This document shows positions 8,236-13,245 of a stretch of DNA of 13,245 nucleotides, one piece after another (the first letter of the stretch is position 1; every line of letters starts with the position of its first letter). The stretch is from Lentisphaeria bacterium. Its GTDB lineage: Bacteria; Verrucomicrobiota; Lentisphaeria; Victivallales; UBA1829. The stretch is taken from NCBI GenBank assembly GCA_019408975.1, contig DXVA01000096.1, forward strand, positions 1 to 13,245. The letters are read 5' to 3'. Both the position numbers and the translations under genes were made by a program. Under the pieces are notes generated by a model that worked only from the letters and a program-made list of their open reading frames with translations, did no database searches and was not told the origin of the DNA.

Positions 8236-10227
8236 TCAAACGGATTCCAGCATCAGATACGAAGCGCGCGGCATTGCGACGCCGATTTTTCCCGTTTCAC
8301 TTGTTACAACACTGCCGCTTCCTGCGACCGTCTTCCACTGTGATACATGCGTCTGCGGCAGAACGATCTCCGTTTTTTCCGCCTCCGCTCCTGCTTCCCG
8401 GTAAAGAATCAGATATGCTTTGCCTGTATCCGCATTGTGCGAGAGCAGTCCTGTGAATGCCTTGCCGTCGGGCTCCTGCCCGACCGGATGGATTTCTCCG
8501 GCGAAGATTGCATCGCGGTGCATTTTGTGAATCTCCATGACCGTTCTGATTCCTGCGCGGTCTTCCGGCTTGACTGTGGACGGCGCGAACCAGAGCAGAG
8601 GGTTCGCGAACATGGCGATTGCCGCCCAGTAGTCCTGCGGATAGGTCTGCGGCGGGCACCATGGTTTCTGTGCATAGAATTCCGGATTGATGTCTCCTGC
8701 ATACGGAACCTCGATCTGAAGTTCCTGGGTGCGCATGTATCTGGCGAGTCTCCAGAGAGAGCGCAGAGTCTTTTCCGGATGGTAGCCGACTCCCCACATG
8801 TGGCAGACATAACGGTTCTCAAGGAAAATATTGCCGTATTCAAGGAACAGGAAATACCCGGGGCGCTGTCCGTTGGTGGTGTCCAGATTGAAGTAGACTT
8901 CGCCGTTTGTTTTCTCCCTGACGTATTCCAGAAGCGAGCGGAGATTTTCTTCCGCTTCGTATGTGCGGATCATGACGGAGTCGATTTTGAATGCGTTGAA
9001 ACCGTATTCCCTGTGCAGTTCCAGAACACGCTCCGCAAAGGTTTTCCAGTCCTGATATTCACAGTTGCACGACGGCGCCATCCAGAGCCCCGGCAGAATT
9101 CCCGCCTCCTTTGCCGCTTTCATGATCGGAGCGAAAGTCCCGTTGAGACGTTCCTGCGAAATTCTCCAGAACTTTTCCGTGATATGCCGGTTTTTAGAAC
9201 TGAGTTCTGCGAGCGAACCGCCCTCCTGCCATGCGTCGTCGATCTGGTAATGGGTTGCGCCGACTTCCGCCGCCGCTTTCATCTCATTGATCAGGAATGT
9301 TTCGGAAACCAGCTGCGGAAAATGCCCGCAGCCCCACGGATTGACCATGACCGAATAAGGTTTGGCGGAAAAACGTTTTTTCAGGAACGCTTTCAGCAAC
9401 GCGTCCCGTTCCTCGTCCGAATGATAGACCAACAGGTCATGGCGGTACCCGCGGAACGTTTTTCCGGGGCGGATTTCGGACGGATGGATTCCCCAGGAAC
9501 AGGAATGGATTTCACCGTCTTTGACGCGGAAGTCACAGGTTTCCATGTCACGGCGTTCTCCGCTGGGCGGCGCCTCCTGCAAATAGAGAAATCCCGCGCC
9601 GGAACTGTTTTTGCAGAACAGAAGATTTCCGTTCAGGTATTCCTGATCCGCTTTGTGTTCCTGCATCAGTTCGTCGTGATAATCCGTTCTTCCCGCGAAA
9701 GAGACCGTCTTTTCCGGCAGGAAACCTGCCGCGCAGAGAATGCTGTCCGCACACGATTCCCGGATGTCGGGACGGTAGAGATCCTGATCCAGATTGCCGC
9801 GCGGAGTCCAGTAGAGAATGGGAAGCACTTTCGGGCGGATTGCATTTCGGATGGAAATTGCGGGGAAACCGGGGTAAATGATGTATTCCCGCAGGTATTC
9901 GGTTTCGGAAACCTCCTCCCGCATGGAGATTGCAACTTTCACGTGTTCGGAGTCCCTGAAAGACTCCGGCACCTTTTCCGCCGAAATATCGGTGACTGCC
10001 CAGGGAATCGCCGGGTCCATCCCCGCCGGATACATCGCGATGAATGCGAGGTCGGCGTCCGCTTTCGCCGGATTTGCGAATTCCATGCCTTGCGCATCTT
10101 GCAGTGACACGGTGCGGGGAGCGCCGGAGGAGAGATCCAGCTCGCGGCGGATTTTACTGTTTGCGATGACCAGAGTCTGCCCGGAAAGGGTGACTTCGAT
10201 GTCTTGAAAAGAGATCAGTGTTTTCAT
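8236..10227 (-). CDS. GH36-like alpha-galactosidase (melibiase-type glycoside hydrolase)
   Basis: Predicted retaining glycosidase of 663 residues that would release terminal alpha-galactose. It has an N-terminal beta-supersandwich domain (~1-280), a TIM barrel (~285-570) and a C-terminal beta domain. Visible barrel motifs are NPWGCGHFPQ, THYQIDDAW (D330, D331, W333), GLWMAPSC and NAFKIDSVM, where D416 sits at the nucleophile place of the clan GH-D K-x-D motif. The acid/base residue could not be assigned with confidence. There is no signal peptide, so it is likely cytoplasmic. The ATG at 10227 is preferred because the GH36 fold begins at MKTLISFQDIEV; a further in-frame ATG at 10350 would add 41 residues translated out of frame from a broken methyltransferase remnant. 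No ribosome site precedes 10227: the start lies only 2 bp after the stop of that remnant, suggesting ancestral translational coupling. Subfamily and substrate are uncertain. Confidence 0.85.
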   Translation of the reverse strand: MKTLISFQDIEVTLSGQTLVIANSKIRRELDLSSGAPRTVSLQDAQGMEFANPAKADADLAFIAMYPAGMDPAIPWAVTDISAEKVPESFRDSEHVKVAISMREEVSETEYLREYIIYPGFPAISIRNAIRPKVLPILYWTPRGNLDQDLYRPDIRESCADSILCAAGFLPEKTVSFAGRTDYHDELMQEHKADQEYLNGNLLFCKNSSGAGFLYLQEAPPSGERRDMETCDFRVKDGEIHSCSWGIHPSEIRPGKTFRGYRHDLLVYHSDEERDALLKAFLKKRFSAKPYSVMVNPWGCGHFPQLVSETFLINEMKAAAEVGATHYQIDDAWQEGGSLAELSSKNRHITEKFWRISQERLNGTFAPIMKAAKEAGILPGLWMAPSCNCEYQDWKTFAERVLELHREYGFNAFKIDSVMIRTYEAEENLRSLLEYVREKTNGEVYFNLDTTNGQRPGYFLFLEYGNIFLENRYVCHMWGVGYHPEKTLRSLWRLARYMRTQELQIEVPYAGDINPEFYAQKPWCPPQTYPQDYWAAIAMFANPLLWFAPSTVKPEDRAGIRTVMEIHKMHRDAIFAGEIHPVGQEPDGKAFTGLLSHNADTGKAYLILYREAGAEAEKTEIVLPQTHVSQWKTVAGSGSVVTSETGKIGVAMPRASYLMLESV

Positions 10228-10229
10228 GA

Positions 10230-10359
10230 TTATTGATTCGACGGTTTCCATTTGCGCTGGCGCGCCGCTTCGTAAAGCAGGAGCGTGGCAGCAGTTGCAA
10301 CATTCAGCGAGTCCATCTTGCCGAGCACCGGGAACATCGGCGGAATTCATCCGGTAATT
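10230..10359 (-). pseudogene. Decayed duplicate of the RNA methyltransferase 3' end (copy A)
   Basis: Reading down the minus strand, this segment repeats the last ~45 codons of the SpoU-type methyltransferase at 11914-12728. The final 97 bp are identical and still end in the same frame, with a TAA stop (10230-10232) in place of TAG. Upstream of that it differs: C in place of T at 10328, loss of 11 bases matching 12018-12028, and further substitutions, with recognisable similarity fading near 10359. The 11-base loss breaks the methyltransferase frame. It has no start and no catalytic part, so it cannot make an enzyme; it is a marker of the insertion between the two copies. Confidence 0.88.
10231..10327. 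repeat. 97-bp perfect direct repeat, left copy
   Basis: Identical to 11915-12011 (offset 1684 bp), from TATTGATTCGACGG to CTTGCCGAGCA. It covers the end of the methyltransferase reading frame except the last base of its stop codon. Together the copies flank the rhuM insert, as attachment-site duplications flank an integrated element. Confidence 0.95.
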
Positions 10360-10426
10360 ATTTTTCCTGATTTGCTTTGTCTACTAGAAAATCTCCTGTT
10401 TGAATTTGCATTTATCCGGCAAGTGG

Positions 10427-11467
10427 TTACTCATTTTCTTTGTCCTCCGTTGTTTCCGGCAGGCTTTTACTCTCCTGCAAGAGACGGTCAAAATCGCTTC
10501 GGTACATAAAGTCCTGAATCACCCGGTATTTTTCAAATTCGCTTTCCGCAAATTGTCTTGCCACTTCCGCGGTAACTTTCCCGGCATCCGTCAACAAGTC
10601 GGCTTCGTTGAATTGCAGAAAAGCGTCCAGTTTTCCTGCCCAGTCCCGCATCATCATAGGGATATGCCGTTTTGCCTGCCGGATGGCGTAATCAAGGTAC
10701 ATGGTCACGATTTCATTCAGTTCGTCCAATTCCTGATTTTTGAGGTAGTTTTTGGCAACAGAGACATCAGCCTTGACAATTTTTCCTGCCGGAGCATTTT
10801 TCCATGTAACCAATCCCATGTTTACGCTTTTATGGCTGGCACGCTCCATAATCAGTTCCGCCGCCGTACTGTGGTGAACGGCATAGTGCATTTTGTTCTG
10901 TACCGTGGCAAAAAAGGTTTTGGTGGTGTTGCTGTTCCGGTCATAATCGGCGGAAGTTGCATACAAGTCGGTGATTTTCTGATAAAATCGGCGTTCACTG
11001 GCACGGATTTCCTGAATTTCACTGATCAGGTGTTCAAAATAATCATCATCGAAGATTTTACCGTTGATCAGCCGTTCTTTGTCCAGCACATACCCCTGCC
11101 TGACAAATGTTTCCAGCACCCGCGTCGCCCATTGGCGGAACTCGGCGGCACGAGAGGAATTTGTACGGTAGCCGACGGCGATAATCGCCGGGAGGCTGTA
11201 GAACTGATACTGATAAGTTCTGCCGTTGTCTGCAACTTGTGCAAAAAATGCACAAGTTGAATCTTCCATCAGTTCCCCGGAGTTGTAAATCTTCCTCAAG
11301 TGCTTCGTAACCACCGACCTGTCAATGTCGAACAGCTGTCCGATTGCTTTCTGTGTCAGCCAGACATTGTCGTCCTGAACTCGGACTTCGATCGTGTCTC
11401 TGCTGTTTCCTTTTGCAAAAACTAGAAAGTCTGCCGTGCTGTTGCGGATTTGCAGAGTTTTACTCAT
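10427..11467 (-). CDS. rhuM: RhuM-family protein
   Basis: A 346-residue member of the RhuM family, named from Salmonella pathogenicity island 3 and common in genomic islands and beside restriction-modification genes; its molecular activity is not established. The N-terminal part shows the family pattern: VQDDNVWLTQKAIGQLFDID, VVTKHLRKIYNSGEL, STCAFFAQVADNGRTY, then YSLPAIIAVGYRTNS and FRQWATRVLETFVRQG. The first ~100 residues look like a winged-helix-type DNA-binding fold (inference). The C-terminal half is helical and charged and ends in a run of acidic residues. The ATG at 11467 has GAGGAG at 11475-11480, seven bases upstream; the frame stays open to an ATG at 11542, but that start overlaps the preceding small ORF and lacks a ribosome site. 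The small ORF stops 11 bp upstream, so the two are probably cotranscribed. Length is normal for the family, so the gene appears intact. Confidence 0.92.
   Translation of the reverse strand: MSKTLQIRNSTADFLVFAKGNSRDTIEVRVQDDNVWLTQKAIGQLFDIDRSVVTKHLRKIYNSGELMEDSTCAFFAQVADNGRTYQYQFYSLPAIIAVGYRTNSSRAAEFRQWATRVLETFVRQGYVLDKERLINGKIFDDDYFEHLISEIQEIRASERRFYQKITDLYATSADYDRNSNTTKTFFATVQNKMHYAVHHSTAAELIMERASHKSVNMGLVTWKNAPAGKIVKADVSVAKNYLKNQELDELNEIVTMYLDYAIRQAKRHIPMMMRDWAGKLDAFLQFNEADLLTDAGKVTAEVARQFAESEFEKYRVIQDFMYRSDFDRLLQESKSLPETTEDKENE
11233..11259. repeat. 11-bp perfect inverted repeat with five-base A/T loop inside rhuM
   Basis: CAACTTGTGCA (11233-11243) and TGCACAAGTTG (11249-11259) are exact reverse complements separated by AAAAA. 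The corresponding mRNA hairpin with a U5 loop falls in the early part of rhuM, encoding STCAFFAQVAD. This peptide stretch is conserved in the family, and its codons tend towards symmetry (TGT GCA ... GCA CAA), so protein conservation may explain part of it. Confidence 0.65.
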
Positions 11468-11478
11468 CGGAACACTCC

Positions 11479-11721
11479 TCATCTTCCAGCACAAGGCGGA
11501 TGGATAATATTCAGCGCATAGTCGGCTTTTCCGAATTCGCATCGTTCCGGAAGCATTTGCGGGATCTTCTTAACGGGGATATGGTCGGACATCCCGGCAT
11601 CAAGGGAACGGCAGGCAATTGCCAGATGACAGGAAAGGTCGGGACGTTCCAGCAGGAAACGAGGCTCAACTTCGACAGTCTTTTCTTTGCCGATCCATGT
11701 CAGTTCCAGTCTGGTTACCAT
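11479..11721 (-). pseudogene. Small ORF with N-terminus like a Mod-type site-specific DNA methyltransferase, probably a deletion remnant
   Basis: An 80-codon ORF starting at ATG 11721 with a good ribosome site (GGAG at 11728-11731, six bases upstream). Residues 1-30 (MVTRLELTWIGKEK, then VEPRFLLERPDLS) closely resemble the beginning of Mod/type III-like DNA adenine methyltransferases, which open with a TWIGK-x-x stretch and a PRxLIExPxxSYH stretch. Those enzymes run to 600 residues or more and carry a DPPY motif, which is missing here. After residue ~32 the sequence (SLDAGMSDHIPVKKIPQML onwards) no longer matches, suggesting that a large internal deletion joined the mod start to another piece in frame. 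The ORF ends 11 bp before rhuM. It cannot methylate DNA; a small functional protein is possible but unsupported. The frame is also open upstream to 11805, but without a ribosome site. Confidence 0.5.
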
Positions 11722-11795
11722 TGAATTCTCCGTTCGGGATAATTGCTGAAATGAAAATATTCGGAAAAGCATGTAAGTTTCCCGGACGAATCTGT

Positions 11796-11824
11796 AAAAT
11801 AGCATTGAAGCGGAGTTTTTTCAA
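11796..11824 (-). promoter_or_regulatory. Candidate sigma70-type promoter for the Mod-remnant/rhuM pair
   Basis: On the minus strand TTGAAA (11824-11819) and TATTTT (11801-11796) are separated by 17 bases, 75 bp upstream of the ATG at 11721. The -35 box matches consensus at 5 of 6 positions and the -10 box at 4 of 6. It lies within the insert, so the module may carry its own promoter. Confidence 0.35.
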
Positions 11825-11884
11825 GTATTTCGGAAAGGAAAAATCCATCGAACCGGAAGAAACAGCAAAAAAGCTGCAATTTTA

Positions 11885-11906
11885 CCGGAAAGCCCTCCGC
11901 TTCCGG
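11885..11906 (-). terminator. Possible weak terminator after the RNA methyltransferase gene
   Basis: CCGGAA-A-GC pairs with GCTTCCGG across a CCTCC loop (8 bp, one bulged A), 8 bp beyond the methyltransferase stop. On the minus strand a T6 run follows about 14 bases later inside CAGCTTTTTTGCTG. The spacing from stem to T run is longer than in a standard intrinsic terminator. Confidence 0.3.
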
Positions 11907-11913
11907 AAATTTC

Positions 11914-12728
11914 CTATTGATTCGACGGTTTCCATTTGCGCTGGCGCGCCGCTTCGTAAAGCAGGAGCGTGGCAGCAGTTGCAACATTCAGCGAGTCCAT
12001 CTTGCCGAGCATCGGGATGACCACCTGCACATCGGCGGAGTTCATCCAGTAGTCGGAAAGCCCGTATTGTTCCGCGCCTACCACGATTGCGGTGCCGCAG
12101 GTCATGTCGTTTTCCGTATAGACACAGTCCGTGTGAGGTGTCGCGGCAAGTGTCTTGATTCCATGCTTTCGGAGCCATTCCAGCGCCTCCTCGGAGGAGG
12201 TTTCCGCCAGCGGCACGGAGAAAATCGCCCCGGTGCTGGCGCGGATCACGTTCGGGTTGAAAATATCCGTCTGGCGGTTGCAGATGATGACGCCGGTGGC
12301 TCCGACGGCATCCGCGCTGCGGAGAATGGAACCGAGATTGCCGGGTTTTTCGATGGTTTCCGCCACAAGGTAAAGCCCGTCTTTCCTGACGGGCATGGAC
12401 TCCAGCCCTTTTTCTTCATTTCCGCGATGGCGATCAGCCCCTCGGGACGGTCACGGTAGGCGAGCTTGATCAGGATTTCTTTCGTCGTTTCATAGATTTC
12501 CGCACCGGAATGTTCAATATCTGCAATCAGTTTATTCTCGTTTTCCCCGAGATAGAGTTCGGGGCAGCAGAAACATTCACGGATTCTGATTCCGAGCGCG
12601 AGCGCACGGGAGAGTTCGCGGTATCCCTCAAGGATCGTGACACCCTCCCTGTCGCGTTCGCGCCTTTCCCGGAGCGCATAGGCATGTTTGACTTTCGGGT
12701 TTTTCGCACTTGTGATCTGTGTGACCAT
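11914..12728 (-). CDS. SpoU/TrmH-family RNA 2'-O-methyltransferase, interrupted by a -1 frameshift
   Basis: RNA ribose methyltransferase of the SPOUT class, transferring methyl from S-adenosylmethionine to a 2'-hydroxyl of rRNA or tRNA. The N-terminal substrate-binding domain starts at ATG 12728 (MVTQITSAKNPKVKHA; GAGG five bases upstream) and runs to about residue 105 (LIAIAEMKKKG). The catalytic SPOUT part follows in another frame with all three motifs: PGNLGSILRSADAVGA, VVGAEQYGLSDYW, and IPMLGKMDSLNVATAA ending LLLYEAARQRKWK. The switch lies at an A5 tract (T5 on the + strand, 12409-12413): one extra A, or a -1 slip, gives an uninterrupted ~271-residue protein of normal family length reading EMKKKGLESMPVRKDG. 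Everything downstream is intact, which favours a recent mutation, a sequence error or programmed slippage over old decay. The last 97 bp are repeated at 10231-10327. The exact RNA target is unknown. Confidence 0.85.
11915..12011. repeat. 97-bp perfect direct repeat, right copy
   Basis: This copy is part of the complete methyltransferase gene and is identical to 10231-10327. Beyond 12011 weaker similarity continues to about 12055 with an 11-base gap in the other copy. Confidence 0.95.
12375..12413 (-). promoter_or_regulatory. Candidate frameshift site: A5G tract followed by hairpin
   Basis: On the minus strand AAG-AAA-AAG-GGC is read in the first frame; a one-base backward slip gives GGG-CTG-GAG and restores the methyltransferase frame. 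Thirteen bases after the tract is a perfect 7-bp stem (GCCCGTC, loop AGGAAA, GACGGGC; 12375-12394). The tract lacks the sixth A of the classical A-AAA-AAG heptamer and the spacer is longer than the usual 5-9 bases, so programmed frameshifting is possible but not the simplest reading. Confidence 0.3.
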
Positions 12729-12765
12729 CTTCGCCTCAATGATTTCAAATGGCAGTGAAAGCAAA

Positions 12766-12799
12766 CAGGACAAACAGGACCTGCATCCTGTCTGTCCTG
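12766..12799 (-). terminator. Intrinsic terminator after the right-edge gene
   Basis: CAGGACAAACAGGA (12766-12779) pairs with TCCTGTCTGTCCTG (12786-12799): 14 positions with one mismatch and a six-base loop. It lies 17 bp beyond the stop of the right-edge minus-strand gene, and T-rich sequence (TTTGCTTTC) follows on that strand. It would isolate that gene from the methyltransferase gene starting at 12728. Confidence 0.65.
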
Positions 12800-12816
12800 C
12801 ATTTCTGTAACGTTTT

Positions 12817-13245
12817 TCAGTTGAAGAAGACTTCGGAGGAGTAAACGCATCCGTTGTCGTCTTCGAGATTCAGATACGCGGCGGTCCAGCCTTCGGGCAG
12901 GGTGCCGACCACGGTGCCGTTTTCACGGTTGAGTTTCGCCGGATAGGAACGGAACAGGCAGTCGTTCCAGCATTCCGCGGCGCGCGTTGCCACGAGTTCC
13001 GCCGTTTTGATCTTGACGGAGGAGTTCCATTTCGCTCCCAGGCGTTCGCCCTCGTCGTCGAGTTTGATTTTCGTGAAGCCGGGAAATTCCGTGCCGGAAA
13101 CGGCTGATTTTGCGAATGGAAGAATCTCCGGCACGTTCATGCCCTCATTCTGCCCGTGCAGCATGTTGATGCGGAGCGCACGGTAAGTCTGTTTGGGCGA
13201 GAGTTTCGCGGATTTGTTCCAGTTAAAAATGTCGAATGCCGCATC
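12817..13245 (-). CDS. C-terminal part of an unrecognised protein, beta-rich end (gene runs off the window)
   Basis: The frame is open from the right edge to a TGA at 12817-12819, giving the last 142 residues; the start lies outside. The visible part begins DAAFDIFNWNKSAKLSPKQ and ends YLNLEDDNGCVYSSEVFFN. The region around CWNDCLFRSYPA and GTLPEGWTAAYLNLED looks like a C-terminal beta-sandwich of the kind following some alpha/beta-hydrolase or esterase domains, for example PhoPQ-activated-type proteins, but I cannot assign a family. An ATG at 13164 lies inside the frame and is not a convincing start. A terminator follows at 12766-12799. Confidence 0.65.
   Translation of the reverse strand, partial: DAAFDIFNWNKSAKLSPKQTYRALRINMLHGQNEGMNVPEILPFAKSAVSGTEFPGFTKIKLDDEGERLGAKWNSSVKIKTAELVATRAAECWNDCLFRSYPAKLNRENGTVVGTLPEGWTAAYLNLEDDNGCVYSSEVFFN

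Larger units (their letters stand above)
10360..11914. mobile_element. Putative small island between duplicated methyltransferase ends
   Basis: About 1.55 kb lying between the two copies of the methyltransferase 3' end. It contains rhuM, an 80-codon ORF with a Mod-like N-terminus, and short flanks. Seen directly: the flanking 97-bp repeats and the gene content, typical of accessory DNA. Inferred: insertion at the 3' end of a conserved gene with duplication of that end, followed by loss of most cargo. No integrase, transposase or terminal inverted repeats are present, so it is either a deletion relic of a larger element or the product of recombination with foreign DNA. By eye it looks more AT-rich than both flanks. 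Confidence 0.55.

Noticed and set aside
6996..8456. Long open frame (486 codons) on the + strand across the transporter gene
   Set aside because: Its translation is dominated by R, E, Q and D without domain patterns, it has no ribosome site, and the opposite strand encodes a clear membrane transporter; it reflects codon bias of the real gene.
9948..9968. CGGAGTC...GACTCCG hairpin within the GH36 gene
   Set aside because: A seven-base stem inside coding sequence is within chance expectation and has no supporting context.
8347..10107. Open frame of 586 codons on the + strand opposite the GH36 gene
   Set aside because: Cys/Phe/Arg-rich translation with no recognisable motif, opposite a gene with full GH36 motifs.
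10353..10426. Search for terminal inverted repeats, integrase or tRNA at the edge of the rhuM insert
   Set aside because: Nothing convincing: only a shared CCGG near the edges, no clover-leaf and no reading frame for a recombinase. The insertion mechanism is left open.
11619..12020. Open frame on the + strand covering the Mod-remnant promoter region and the right repeat
   Set aside because: Antisense to supported genes, with no ribosome site and no domain pattern.

Overview
The window looks like chromosome from a Lentisphaerota/Victivallis-type bacterium (PVC group). The pointers are a type II pseudopilin with a GFTLIELLVVIAII leader and an H-X9-DG tail placed inside a carbohydrate-degradation cluster, a LacI regulator beside it, large secreted glycan-active proteins, and moderately GC-rich coding with many CCGGAA/TTCCGG words. 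This taxonomic call is inference from gene style; no rRNA or marker gene is present.

Region 1 (1-6784, + strand) is a probable glycan-utilisation operon: a LacI-family regulator whose start codon lies across the left window edge, an H-X9-DG pseudopilin, a heparinase II/III-type polysaccharide lyase without a signal peptide, and a 1100-residue secreted multidomain protein with a carbohydrate-binding-like N-terminus and a predicted TIM-barrel core. Gaps are 19, 16 and 73 bp. A plausible division of labour is that the secreted protein binds and trims an external polysaccharide, the lyase finishes imported uronate-containing oligomers, and the LacI protein senses a product. A long hairpin (6802-6839) separates this operon from the convergent genes.

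Region 2 (6846-10227, - strand) holds a GH36-like alpha-galactosidase followed 31 bp later by a GltS/ESS-type sodium:glutamate symporter.

Region 3 (10230-12047) is the most unusual part. The last 97 bp of a SpoU/TrmH-type RNA methyltransferase gene occur twice in direct orientation (10231-10327 and 11915-12011). Between the copies lies a small insert with a RhuM-family gene and an 80-codon ORF whose first ~30 residues resemble the start of a Mod-type site-specific DNA methyltransferase. This looks like the stump of a restriction-modification-type island inserted at the 3' end of the methyltransferase gene, with the target end duplicated. The distal copy is decayed (11-nt deletion) and abuts the GH36 start, so the methyltransferase and GH36 genes were probably once adjacent in one operon.

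Region 4 (11914-13245, - strand) holds the methyltransferase gene itself, split by a -1 frameshift at an A5G tract that is followed by a small hairpin, then an intrinsic terminator and the C-terminal part of an unrecognised gene running off the right edge. No tRNA, rRNA, CRISPR array, integrase or transposase was seen.
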